Shown one piece after another: positions 52,544-60,348 of a stretch of DNA of 64,000 bases. The stretch lies in NCBI GenBank assembly GCA_045640565.1, contig JAZUFG010000114.1, positions 10,440-74,439 on the forward strand, given 5' to 3'. The stretch is from RGIG3159 sp045640565 (GTDB lineage: Bacteria; Bacillota; Clostridia; Oscillospirales; Oscillospiraceae). The position numbers were made by a program, and so were the translations under genes. How positions within the stretch are numbered: the first letter of the stretch is position 1; every line of letters starts with the position of its first letter. Under the pieces are notes generated by a model. It saw nothing but the letters and a program-made list of their open reading frames with translations, was not told where the DNA came from and ran no database searches.

Positions 52544-52968
52544 GCTTCTTGACCCTCGCTTTCTTCTTTCTTGATAATGCGGCACTTAATGGGCAGCTTA
52601 TGCATAGCCAGACGGAGAGCTTCGCGAGCGACATCATCAGGAACGCCGCCGATCTCAAACATAACCTTCTGGGCCTTTACAACTGCAACCCACTGTTCAG
52701 GGGCACCTTTACCGGAACCCATACGAACACCGAGAGCCTTTTTGGAAATAGGCTTGTCGGGGAAAATTTTGATCCAAACCTGACCGCCACGCTTGGTGTA
52801 ACGGGTCATAGCAATACGGGCAGCTTCAATCTGGTTGCCGGTGATCCAGGAGGGCTCCAGAGCCTGAAGACCATAATCACCGTAAGCGACCTTGTTACCG
52901 CGGGAAGCAGCGCCGGTCATGCGGCCTCTCTGCACTTTGCGGTACTTGGTTCTCTTGGGCATTAACAT
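52540..52968 (-). CDS. rplP: 50S ribosomal protein L16
   Basis: A 142-residue protein that helps place the A-site tRNA. It starts MLMPKRTKYRKVQRGRM, as in the family. The start overlaps the rpsC stop by one base (TGATG), so the genes are translationally coupled. Confidence 0.97.
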   Translation of the reverse strand: MLMPKRTKYRKVQRGRMTGAASRGNKVAYGDYGLQALEPSWITGNQIEAARIAMTRYTKRGGQVWIKIFPDKPISKKALGVRMGSGKGAPEQWVAVVKAQKVMFEIGGVPDDVAREALRLAMHKLPIKCRIIKKEESEGQEA

Positions 52969-53792
52969 CAGCGGTTGCCTCCTTCTCTGCGGGTAAAGGT
53001 TCTCTCGCCGTTATTGGCGTTGTCCTTACCAGCGAAATTTCTGTCTCTATTGAACGGACGGCGTTCGCCCTGAGGACGATCACCGGGACGGCGTTCGCGG
53101 CGTTCACCGTTGCGGCGTTCACGGCGCTCACGCTTTGCAGGTTCGGGATTTTCACTGCGGAGAGTGGAGTTCAGAACTTCGCCCTTGTAGATCCAAACCT
53201 TGCATCCGACCTTGCCATAAGTGGTATTGGCCTCGGCAAAACCGTAGTCAATATCGGCACGGAGAGTCTGAAGAGGAATGGTTCCTTCATGATAGGACTC
53301 GGATCTGGCAATTTCAGCACCGCCGAGACGGCCGCCGCAGGTACACTTGATACCCTTGGCACCCAGACGGGTCGCTCTCTGCATAGCCTGCTTCATTGCA
53401 CGGCGGAAGGAAATTCTCTTCTCCAGCTGAGCTGCGATGTTTTCTGCAACAAGCTGAGCATTCAGATCGGGGCTGCGAACTTCAACAATGTTCAGTGCAA
53501 CGGGCTTGCCAATCTTCTTCTCAATATCCAGACGGAGCTTCTCGATTTCCGTGCCGCCCTTACCGATGATGACACCGGGACGGGAGCAATGAATGAAAAT
53601 CTTAACTTTCTTATCGCGCTCGATTTCGATCTTCGCGATGCCTGCTGCGTACAGGGCTTTCTTCAGGTCTGTACGGATCTTGTGGTCTTCCACGATGAGG
53701 TCGCCGACTTTTTCTTCGCTGGCATACCAACGGGAATCCCAATCCTTAATAACACCAACACGCAGACCGTGGGGATTAACTTTCTGTCCCAT
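52968..53792 (-). CDS. rpsC: 30S ribosomal protein S3 with basic Arg/Glu tail
   Basis: A 274-residue protein of the 30S head. The KH domain has SRPGVIIGKGG near residue 70. Unlike the usual ~220-residue forms, it carries a C-terminal tail (about 213-274) dense in Arg, Glu, Gly and Asn with repeated RRERR/GERR motifs. Extended S3 tails occur in some Firmicutes and others; the tail is probably disordered and could contact mRNA near the entry channel. Confidence 0.96.
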   Translation of the reverse strand: MGQKVNPHGLRVGVIKDWDSRWYASEEKVGDLIVEDHKIRTDLKKALYAAGIAKIEIERDKKVKIFIHCSRPGVIIGKGGTEIEKLRLDIEKKIGKPVALNIVEVRSPDLNAQLVAENIAAQLEKRISFRRAMKQAMQRATRLGAKGIKCTCGGRLGGAEIARSESYHEGTIPLQTLRADIDYGFAEANTTYGKVGCKVWIYKGEVLNSTLRSENPEPAKRERRERRNGERRERRPGDRPQGERRPFNRDRNFAGKDNANNGERTFTRREGGNR

Positions 53793-53802
53793 AGTACCCT
53801 CC

Positions 53803-54138
53803 TTAAGCCTTCTCGCTCACACCGATGGTGATGTGAGTGGTTCTCTTGAGAATCCGACTGTATCTGCCACGAGCAGTGGGTCTTCCGCGCTTCAGCACGG
53901 GACCGGGATCAGCCAGAGCCAAGGAAACATAGAGATTGTCAGCATCCATATTGAAATTGTTCTCGGCATTTGCTTTTGCAGAGTCAAGAACCTTCAGAAC
54001 GGGCTCACAGGCAATCTTGGAGGTGTTCATCAGATAAGCACGGGCAGTCTTAACATCCTGGCCGCGGATCATATCCATGACAACCTTAACCTTACGAGGG
54101 GACATACGCAGGAATTTCAGTTTAGCAATAGCTTCCAT
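53803..54138 (-). CDS. rplV: 50S ribosomal protein L22
   Basis: A 111-residue protein whose beta-hairpin lines the exit tunnel. The hairpin tip (RGRPTARGRYSRILKRTTHI) is intact, including the macrolide-related loop. Note GRPTA in place of the more usual GRATR. Confidence 0.96.
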   Translation of the reverse strand: MEAIAKLKFLRMSPRKVKVVMDMIRGQDVKTARAYLMNTSKIACEPVLKVLDSAKANAENNFNMDADNLYVSLALADPGPVLKRGRPTARGRYSRILKRTTHITIGVSEKA

Positions 54139-54152
54139 GATGTTCTCCTCCC

Positions 54153-54437
54153 TTAAGCATTACCGTTATTGGAGGTCTTGGAGCCGGCGTGGCCTCTGAA
54201 AGTTCTGGTGGGAACAAATTCGCCGAGCTTGTGACCAACCATATCTTCCGTGATATACACGGGAACATGTCTGCGGCCATCGTGAACTGCGATGGTGTGG
54301 CCGACAAAGGAGGGGAAAATCGTGGAGGCTCTGGACCAGGTCTTCAGAACTTTCTTTTCACCGGTCTTGTTCAGTTCTTCAACACGCTTGAAGAGCTCGG
54401 GTGCCACAAAGGGTCCCTTTTTAATGCTTCTGCTCAT
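54153..54437 (-). CDS. rpsS: 30S ribosomal protein S19
   Basis: A 94-residue protein of the 30S head. It starts MSRSIKKGPFVAPELFKRV and has the conserved DMVGHKLGEFVPTRTFRGH near the end. Confidence 0.97.
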   Translation of the reverse strand: MSRSIKKGPFVAPELFKRVEELNKTGEKKVLKTWSRASTIFPSFVGHTIAVHDGRRHVPVYITEDMVGHKLGEFVPTRTFRGHAGSKTSNNGNA

Positions 54438-54449
54438 TTCGTATCCTCC

Positions 54450-55286
54450 TTACTTGCTGTTTCTGCGCTTGACGATGAACTTATTGGTGCGGTTCTTCGT
54501 CTTACGAGTCTTATAACCCATAGCAGGCTTGCCCCAAGGGGTAACAGGGCCGGGACGGCCAACAGGGGACTTGCCTTCGCCACCGCCGTGGGGGTGGTCA
54601 TTCGGGTTCATAACAGAGCCGCGGACGGTAGGACGGATGCCCATGTGACGCTTACGGCCTGCTTTGCCGAGGTGAACATTCTCATGATCGATATTGCCGA
54701 CTTCACCGATAACTGCGGTGCAGTTGGTACGGATCAGACGGACCTCTCCGGAGGGCATTCTGATCTGAGCCATATCGTTTTCCTTAGCCATCAGCTGAGC
54801 AAAGGTGCCGGCGGCACGGACCAGCTGAGCACCACGGCCGGGATTCAGCTCCACATTGTGGATGATGGTACCGACGGGGATGTTAGCGATGGGCAGGCAG
54901 TTGCCGGGCTTAATATCTGCATTGGCAGAAGCCACGATGACATCTCCGGCCTTCAGGCCCACAGGAGCCAGAATGTAACGGAGCTCATTGTCTTCGTATT
55001 TTACGAGAGCAATGAAGGCGCTGCGGTTGGGGTCATATTCAATGCGCTGCACAGTTGCAGGCATATCCAACTTTTCACGCTTGAAATCAATGATTCTGAA
55101 CTTGCGCTTGTTGCCGCCGCCACGGTGACGGACGGTGATCTTGCCATAGCTGTTGCGGCCGGCATGCTTCTTCAGATTGGTGAGCAAGCTGCGTTCCGGC
55201 TTCGCATTCTTATCAACGCCCTCGAAGGCAGAAACAGTCATGTTTCTTCTGGAGGGGGTATAAGGCTTAAAAGATTTAATTGCCAT
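54450..55286 (-). CDS. rplB: 50S ribosomal protein L2
   Basis: A 278-residue protein near the peptidyl transferase centre, essential for subunit joining. The catalytic-region motif MNPNDHPHGGGEGK is present with the conserved His, and the basic tail is intact. Confidence 0.98.
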   Translation of the reverse strand: MAIKSFKPYTPSRRNMTVSAFEGVDKNAKPERSLLTNLKKHAGRNSYGKITVRHRGGGNKRKFRIIDFKREKLDMPATVQRIEYDPNRSAFIALVKYEDNELRYILAPVGLKAGDVIVASANADIKPGNCLPIANIPVGTIIHNVELNPGRGAQLVRAAGTFAQLMAKENDMAQIRMPSGEVRLIRTNCTAVIGEVGNIDHENVHLGKAGRKRHMGIRPTVRGSVMNPNDHPHGGGEGKSPVGRPGPVTPWGKPAMGYKTRKTKNRTNKFIVKRRNSK

Positions 55287-55311
55287 TTTGCATTACACTC
55301 CTTTTCAAGAA

Positions 55312-55605
55312 TCAGACCATGCCTTCGAAGAACTCAATGGTCTTGGAGTCAGCAGTCAGTTTAACCATTGCTTTCTTATAGGCAGCGCGGCGGCCCTTAG
55401 GATAGGCACCCTGGCGCTTTTCCTTACCGTCCATATTGACGGTGTTGACTTTCTCAACCTTGACACCGAAGATCTCTTCGACAGCCTTCTTGATCTCGAT
55501 CTTGTTGGCGGAAGGATCAACCATGAAGACATAGCGCTTCTCGTCGGAAGCTTCCATGGACTGTTCGGTGATAACAGGGCGACGGATGATATCGTATGCA
55601 GTCAT
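55312..55605 (-). CDS. rplW: 50S ribosomal protein L23
   Basis: A 97-residue exit-tunnel protein where trigger factor and SRP dock. It has NKIEIKKAVEEIFGVKVEKVNT in the core, split here by a short break, with the extended loop rich in Lys and Arg. The start overlaps the rplD stop by one base. Confidence 0.96.
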   Translation of the reverse strand: MTAYDIIRRPVITEQSMEASDEKRYVFMVDPSANKIEIKKAVEEIFGVKVEKVNTVNMDGKEKRQGAYPKGRRAAYKKAMVKLTADSKTIEFFEGMV

Positions 55606-56228
55606 TACGCGAATACCTCCTCAATCTTGGTGAGTGCAGCCTGATCCACAACGAAGGACTTGGCATTCAGAATGTCATAGACATTGATGAGGTTTGCAAA
55701 CGCAACCAGGACACCGGGAATGTTTCTTGCGGACTTGACGATGATTTCATCGTTTTCAGCAGTAACGACAAGAGCTTTGCCGGCAACGCCGATCGCATTC
55801 AGGAACTTCTTAAAGGAAGCAGTCTTGACTTCATCCATCTTAATGGAGTCAATGACGATGACTTCGTCAGCCTGAGCCTTAGCAGACAGGGCGGACTTCA
55901 AAGCCAGTCTCTTTGCTTTCTTATTCAGGGTGTAGGAATAATCTCTGGGCTTGGGAGCGAACACGATGCCGCCGTGAGTCCACTGAGGAGCGCGGGTGGA
56001 ACCCTGACGGGCACGACCGCTGCCCTTCTGGCTCCAGGGCTTCTTGCCGCCGCCGGAAACTTCTGCGCGGGTCAGAGCGGACTGTGTGCCCTGACGGCAG
56101 TTAGCCAGGTGGTTCTTCACGACATCATGCATGACAGCCATGTTGGGCTCAATACCGAAGATTGCCGGGTTGAGTTCAACTTCGCCGACCTGTTCGCCGG
56201 CCATATTGAGAACTTTAACGTTAGCCAT
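55605..56228 (-). CDS. rplD: 50S ribosomal protein L4
   Basis: A 207-residue protein with an exit-tunnel loop (KPWSQKGSGRARQGSTRAPQW, broken at its middle by the tip) involved in macrolide response. In gamma-proteobacteria L4 represses its own operon through the S10 leader; this leader is different in layout (see 57550-57606). Confidence 0.97.
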   Translation of the reverse strand: MANVKVLNMAGEQVGEVELNPAIFGIEPNMAVMHDVVKNHLANCRQGTQSALTRAEVSGGGKKPWSQKGSGRARQGSTRAPQWTHGGIVFAPKPRDYSYTLNKKAKRLALKSALSAKAQADEVIVIDSIKMDEVKTASFKKFLNAIGVAGKALVVTAENDEIIVKSARNIPGVLVAFANLINVYDILNAKSFVVDQAALTKIEEVFA

Positions 56229-56247
56229 TTAAGCAATCTCCTTTCTA

Positions 56248-56973
56248 TCAGCGGGTTCTTGCGGAAGCCTTCTGCGGGTTGATACGAGCAGAAGCCTTCT
56301 GAGGATTGACAGGACCTGCAGCAGCGACCTGCTTGACGAACTGCTTCTTGACGGTGCTCTTGACGTAGACGATTCCGCCCTTGGGGCCGGGAACAGCGCC
56401 GCGAACAACAAGCATGTTCAGCTCGGGGTCAACTTTAATGACATCCAGGTTCTGAACGGTGACCTGATCAACGCCCATCTGGCCGGCGCCGATCTTGCCC
56501 TTGAAAATACGGGAAGGGCTGGAAGTGGAACCCATGGAACCGGCATGACGGTGGACAGGGCCGCCGCCGTGGGAGGTAGGAGTTCTCTGAGCACCGAAGC
56601 GCTTGATCGCGCCCTGGTAGCCATGGCCCTTGGAGGTACCGGTGACATCAACCTTATCGCCGGCGGCGAAGGTATCAGCCTTAATTACATCGCCAACATT
56701 CATGGCAGAAGCATTCTCAAGCTTGAATTCCTTGAGGAACTTCTTGGCATCAATGCCAGCCTTCTTGAGATGGCCTGCTTCGGGCTTGGACAGCTTGGAC
56801 TCTTTCACATCGCCAAAAGCCAACTGAACAGCTTCGTAGCCTTCCTTCTCTTCGGTCTTCTTCTGAGAAACCACGCAGGGGCCGGCCTCAATAACGGTGA
56901 CCGGAATCACATGGCCGTTCTCATCGAAGATCTGAGTCATACCAACTTTTTTTCCGATGATTGCCTTTTTCAT
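56248..56973 (-). CDS. rplC: 50S ribosomal protein L3 with duplicated tail
   Basis: A 241-residue protein near the peptidyl transferase centre. The core (GTSKGHGYQGAIKRFG and HRHAGSMGSTS) is normal. The last residues repeat the unit INPQKASAR or VNPQKASAR in tandem, from a local duplication of about 24-27 bases, extending the tail beyond the usual ~210 residues. The 107-base gap before it (56974-57080) is longer than others in the cluster and shows no gene. Confidence 0.96.
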   Translation of the reverse strand: MKKAIIGKKVGMTQIFDENGHVIPVTVIEAGPCVVSQKKTEEKEGYEAVQLAFGDVKESKLSKPEAGHLKKAGIDAKKFLKEFKLENASAMNVGDVIKADTFAAGDKVDVTGTSKGHGYQGAIKRFGAQRTPTSHGGGPVHRHAGSMGSTSSPSRIFKGKIGAGQMGVDQVTVQNLDVIKVDPELNMLVVRGAVPGPKGGIVYVKSTVKKQFVKQVAAAGPVNPQKASARINPQKASARTR

Positions 56974-57080
56974 CTTTTTTCTCCTTTTTTAGGTTATTGG
57001 TTGGCGCCATTGGGTAGCGTCAACATGACCCGTCCGTCCTCTTTCTTGACGAACCGTGGCGGGTAGCTGCAACGACGAAA

Positions 57081-57392
57081 TTACAGCTTTATCTCAATCT
57101 CAACGCCAGCGGGAAGGTCGAGAGCCATGAGGGCTTCCACGGTCTTCTGGTTGGGGCTGAGGATATCGATCAGTCTCTTATGGGTTCTGCGCTCGAACTG
57201 CTCACGTGAATCCTTATATTTGTGAACAGCACGAAGGATGGTAATAACTTCCTTTTTCGTGGGAAGCGGGATGGGGCCGGAAACCTGGGCGCCGGTGCGC
57301 TTTGCGGTTTCCACGATTTTTTCTGCGCTGGAATCGATGAGCTGATGATCATATGCCTTCAGGCGAATTCTGATCATTTCTTGGTTTGCCAT
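57081..57392 (-). CDS. rpsJ: 30S ribosomal protein S10
   Basis: A 103-residue protein that also serves in antitermination as NusE. It starts ANQEMIRIRLKAYDHQLID and is full length. ATG 57392 is backed by AAGGAGG; the in-frame upstream extension is leader sequence. It is first in the S10-spc-alpha cluster, behind a 265-nt leader with a leader peptide and terminator. Confidence 0.97.
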   Translation of the reverse strand: MANQEMIRIRLKAYDHQLIDSSAEKIVETAKRTGAQVSGPIPLPTKKEVITILRAVHKYKDSREQFERRTHKRLIDILSPNQKTVEALMALDLPAGVEIEIKL

Positions 57393-57488
57393 TTGGTGTT
57401 TCCTCCTTATAAAATCGTACTCAGTTTCTGGACCTCTGGGTACGGTCGAAACCTTAACCACTTTGCCGTGCGTATCACTCCGCATCAT

Positions 57489-57517
57489 GAAAAAAGACCG
57501 ACTTCAAACCGTCGGCC
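57489..57517 (-). terminator. Attenuator-like terminator in the rpsJ leader
   Basis: On the minus strand GGCCGAC, loop GGTTTGAA, GTCGGTC (7 bp, one G-U), then six T. It lies 33 bases past the leader-peptide stop and about 97 bases before rpsJ, and no other promoter is visible between it and rpsJ, so it must be read through for cluster expression. Confidence 0.75.
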
Positions 57518-57549
57518 TAGTTCTCACTGTGGCGATATACGCCAAAGAT

Positions 57550-57606
57550 TAAGCTTTCAGCCGCCCGATGACCGGACATACTCCGCAGAAGTTACCGTTT
57601 TTCAAC
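57550..57606 (-). CDS. Candidate leader peptide of the S10 operon
   Basis: An 18-codon frame starting with TTG (57604-57606), AGGAG exactly six bases upstream (57613-57617). Peptide: MKNGNFCGVCPVIGRLKA. It contains Arg-Leu-Lys close to the end, the +X+ pattern known from macrolide-arrest leaders such as those of msr and ermD genes. An in-frame ATG at 57624 would give 24 residues but lies upstream of the AGGAG. It sits 50 bases after the promoter start and 33 before a terminator, the classic layout of stalling-controlled attenuation. Expression is unproven. Confidence 0.5.
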
Positions 57607-57663
57607 GCAATCTCCTGCATCATCGCAGTGCGCACGCATAGTACTCCAAACGCGCGCCCCGAT

Positions 57664-57692
57664 ATTCTAATACACGGAGCCGTGAATGTCAA
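57664..57692 (-). promoter_or_regulatory. Main promoter of the S10-spc-alpha cluster
   Basis: On the minus strand TTGACA, 17 bases, TAGAAT. The expected start near 57657 gives a leader of about 265 nt. The gap 57393-57870 thus holds the leader peptide, attenuator, this promoter and the khpA terminator; 57693-57830 shows nothing else. Confidence 0.85.
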
Positions 57693-57830
57693 GCACTATT
57701 TTGACTTTTTTCACAAATATTTTTCCGTATCTTTGTAGAAAAGAGCGAATGTCCTCTCCCCCGGAAAATCCGGGACTTCTGCGCTTGATCTTCCCCTTCC
57801 GGGGCAAGCTTGGAAATGACCGCGGAGCGC

Positions 57831-57864
57831 AAAAAATCCCGCTGAACACAGCGGGATTTTTTTT
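57831..57864 (-). terminator. Terminator after khpA
   Basis: AAATCCCGCTG with its complement around AACA, flanked by long A and T runs, directly after the khpA stop. Works in either direction. Confidence 0.9.
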
Positions 57865-57870
57865 GGCAAC

Positions 57871-58101
57871 TTATTGGTCCACAATTTCAACGGAGACCTT
57901 TTTCCCGTCGCGCTGGGCAACGGACTTGATAATGGTACGGATTTCCTTGGCGATTCTGCCCTGACGTCCGATTACCTTGCCCATATCCTCGGGAGCGACT
58001 CGAAGCTCCAGAACCGTGACATCCCCTTCAATTTCGGTGACGGTGACGGCATCCGGATTGTCGACGAGATTTTTTGCCATATAAAGCAAAAGTTCCTTCA
58101 T
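57871..58101 (-). CDS. khpA: KH-domain RNA-binding protein KhpA (YlqC)
   Basis: A 76-residue single KH domain with the Gly-Lys-Val-Ile-Gly-Arg-Gln-Gly loop (GKVIGRQGRIAKEIRT) near residue 40. KhpA pairs with KhpB to bind many RNAs and affects cell size in streptococci. It follows rpsP as in most Firmicutes, but here the following rimM-trmD-rplS are absent and a terminator ends the unit. Confidence 0.93.
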   Translation of the reverse strand: MKELLLYMAKNLVDNPDAVTVTEIEGDVTVLELRVAPEDMGKVIGRQGRIAKEIRTIIKSVAQRDGKKVSVEIVDQ

Positions 58102-58121
58102 GTACGGACTCCCAAACGAAA

Positions 58122-58361
58122 TTACAGGATGCCGTTCTTCTTCAGCAAACCTCTGACAGTATCAGTGGGCTGAGCACCGTTCTTGATCCAGGTCTGAACC
58201 TTTTCCTTGTCAACGGTAAGAGCACCGGGATTGGCCAGAGGATCGTAAGTGCCGATCTCCTCAATGCAGCGGCCGTCACGGGAGAAATGGGAATCTGCAA
58301 CAACAATGCGATAGTAGGGGCTCTTCTTTGCGCCCATTCTGCGAAGTCTGATTTTAACCAT
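58122..58361 (-). CDS. rpsP: 30S ribosomal protein S16
   Basis: A 79-residue assembly protein of the small subunit: VKIRLRRMGAKKSPYYRIVV at the start, and DPLANPGALTV later. ATG 58361 has GGAGGG upstream. It lies between ffh and khpA. Confidence 0.96.
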   Translation of the reverse strand: MVKIRLRRMGAKKSPYYRIVVADSHFSRDGRCIEEIGTYDPLANPGALTVDKEKVQTWIKNGAQPTDTVRGLLKKNGIL

Positions 58362-58426
58362 GGTAATACCCTCCAAAATAAATATACATTATTAATATAT
58401 CACCGCAGATGCGGTAAACAACAAGT

Positions 58427-59782
58427 TTACATGGGGAATCCGCCGAAGCCGCCCATCCCGGGGAAGCCGCCCATGCGCTTCATCTTTTTCTTAGCCTGGG
58501 GATTGTTCATCTGCCGCATCATCGTCCGCATCATATCATAGGACTTGAGCAGCTTGTTAATCTCCTCCACCGAGGTTCCAGAACCGGAAGCGACCCGACG
58601 CTTCCGGGAATGGTTGAGGCAGTTGGGATTTTCCCGCTCATTCGGAGTCATGGAAAGGATAATGGCTTTGGTCCGGTCCATGGCCTTTTCGTCTACTTTG
58701 ACATCCTTCAGACCCTTCATGCCGGGCATCATTCCCAGAATGTCTTCCATGGAACCCATTCCCTTGAGCTGTTCCAACTGCTCCAGGTAATCCTGCAGGG
58801 TAAATTTATTTGCCCGCAGACGTTCTTCCAGATCCTTGGCCTTCTTTTCATCAAAGGCCTGCTCGGCCTTCTCGATCAAGGTCAGCACATCGCCCATCCC
58901 CAGAATTCTGGAGGCCATGCGGTCCGGATAGAAGGGCTCGATCTGGTCCAGCTTTTCACCGATACCGCTGAATTTGATAGGCTTGCCCGTAATTGCCTTG
59001 ACGGAAAGCGCAGCACCGCCCCGGGCGTCGCCGTCCAGCTTGGTAAGCATCACGGAAGTTATATCCAAAAGATCATTGAAGCTGCTGGCCGCATTGACCG
59101 CATCCTGTCCGGTCATGGCGTCCACTACCAGCATGATCTCATCCGGATTCACTGCAGCTTTGATATTCTTCAGTTCTTCCATCAGAGCTTCATCAATATG
59201 CAGGCGGCCTGCCGTATCCAAGAAAACCATATCAAAGGCATTCTTCTTGGCATACTCAACTGCAGCCTTGGCGATATTGACAGGGTCCGATGTTCCCATT
59301 TGGAAAACGGGGATTTCCAGCTTTTCTCCCACAACCTCCAGCTGCTTGATCGCCGCAGGACGATAGACATCACAGGCCGCAAGAAGAGGCCGCTTCCCCT
59401 GCTTTTTCATCAATCCGGCAAGCTTCGCGCCGTTGGTAGTCTTGCCGGCGCCCTGCAGGCCAACCAACATGACAACCGTGGGGAGCTTAGAACCGATATT
59501 GATCCTCTGGTTCTCACTGCCCATGAGTTTTGTCAGCTCTTCATTGACGATCTTCACAATCATCTGGGCAGGAGTCAGGCTTTCCAGAACATCAGTTCCG
59601 ACACAGCGCTCGGTGCAATCCTTAACGAAGGACTTGACGACTTTAAAGCTGACATCAGCTTCCAGGAGAGCGAGCTTGATTTCCCGCATGGAATCCCGGA
59701 CATCCGCTTCCGTCAGGCGCCCCTTTCCGCGAAGCTTCTTGAAGGAATTATTCAATTTTTCAGTCAAACCTTCAAATGCCAT
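58427..59782 (-). CDS. ffh: Signal recognition particle protein Ffh
   Basis: A 451-residue SRP GTPase that targets membrane proteins to SecY. NG domain: G1 GLQGAGKTT near residue 106, DTAGR and TKLDGDARGG; then the Met-rich M domain (about 300-451) with its long hydrophobic groove, SGSGTSVEEIN and a Gly/Phe/Met tail. ATG 59782 lies 2 bases after the ylxM stop, with AAGGAG inside the ylxM end. Normal size. Confidence 0.97.
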   Translation of the reverse strand: MAFEGLTEKLNNSFKKLRGKGRLTEADVRDSMREIKLALLEADVSFKVVKSFVKDCTERCVGTDVLESLTPAQMIVKIVNEELTKLMGSENQRINIGSKLPTVVMLVGLQGAGKTTNGAKLAGLMKKQGKRPLLAACDVYRPAAIKQLEVVGEKLEIPVFQMGTSDPVNIAKAAVEYAKKNAFDMVFLDTAGRLHIDEALMEELKNIKAAVNPDEIMLVVDAMTGQDAVNAASSFNDLLDITSVMLTKLDGDARGGAALSVKAITGKPIKFSGIGEKLDQIEPFYPDRMASRILGMGDVLTLIEKAEQAFDEKKAKDLEERLRANKFTLQDYLEQLEQLKGMGSMEDILGMMPGMKGLKDVKVDEKAMDRTKAIILSMTPNERENPNCLNHSRKRRVASGSGTSVEEINKLLKSYDMMRTMMRQMNNPQAKKKMKRMGGFPGMGGFGGFPM

Positions 59783-59784
59783 AA

Positions 59785-60123
59785 CTACTCCTTCTGCAAA
59801 AGTGCAACAATGCTCCGAAGCTCGCCGGCCTCCTCCGGACAGTCTGCCAAATGCTCCGCCAGAAGAAGAAGCTTCTCCTCTGCCTTTCGGAGACGCAGTT
59901 CCCTCTCGCCGCAGCCAAGGGCCGACTCCCAAGTCAGCAGAGCCTGCTCCGTCCTCTGCAGGGTGTCATGAACACCCTGACGGCTGATGCCGCATTCCTC
60001 CCCGATTTCAGAGAGGGAAAAATCCTGATTGTAGGCGAGATCAAAACAAGTGCGCTGTTTCTCCGTCAGCAATGAGCCGTAAATATCAAAGAGAAGCACC
60101 ATGGGAAGAGAATCGGAAAGCAT
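59785..60123 (-). CDS. ylxM: YlxM-like helix-turn-helix protein
   Basis: A 112-residue sigma-70 region-4-like helix-turn-helix protein: LTEKQRTCFDLAYNQDFSLSEIGEECGIS, split here in the middle, then RQGVHDTLQR. The family is always beside ffh and is thought to act with SRP. ATG 60123 is taken; a TTG at 60147 is a possible earlier start. A consensus promoter precedes it. Confidence 0.92.
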   Translation of the reverse strand: MLSDSLPMVLLFDIYGSLLTEKQRTCFDLAYNQDFSLSEIGEECGISRQGVHDTLQRTEQALLTWESALGCGERELRLRKAEEKLLLLAEHLADCPEEAGELRSIVALLQKE

Positions 60124-60167
60124 ACCGGATACCGTCCTGACAAGCAAAATGCCTTTACAGCTCGGCT

Positions 60168-60196
60168 ATTCTATCAGATAATCCCTCCTCTGTCAA
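60168..60196 (-). promoter_or_regulatory. Promoter of ylxM-ffh-rpsP-khpA
   Basis: On the minus strand TTGACA, 17 bases, TAGAAT, 44 bases before the ylxM ATG. Confidence 0.85.
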
Positions 60197-60282
60197 GGGA
60201 AAAAACTTGACAATGTTTTTTCTCAGAAAGTCTCCTCCCCTGCTCCCCCGGAAGAGAGAAAAAAACGTTGGGCAAAAAACAC

Positions 60283-60311
60283 TTGACAGCTATTCTTTTC
60301 TCTGCTATAAC
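60283..60311 (+). promoter_or_regulatory. Promoter of the YtrA-type operon
   Basis: TTGACA, 17 bases, TATAAC; overlaps the dyad operator by one base. Confidence 0.82.
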
Positions 60312-60333
60312 TGTACTATAACACATAATACAG
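60311..60333 (+). promoter_or_regulatory. Dyad operator for the GntR regulator
   Basis: Half-sites CTGTA-C-TAT and ATA-A-TACAG are separated by AACAC, centred about 11 bases after the -10 element. This position would block transcription when bound, fitting autoregulation by a YtrA-type repressor. Confidence 0.65.
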
Positions 60334-60348
60334 TTGGGAGGTTATCCC

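Noticed and set aside
57592..57640. Alternative 15-codon leader frame beginning ATGCGTGCG in the rpsJ leader
   Set aside because: No Shine-Dalgarno, out of frame with the better candidate, and no notable motif at its end.
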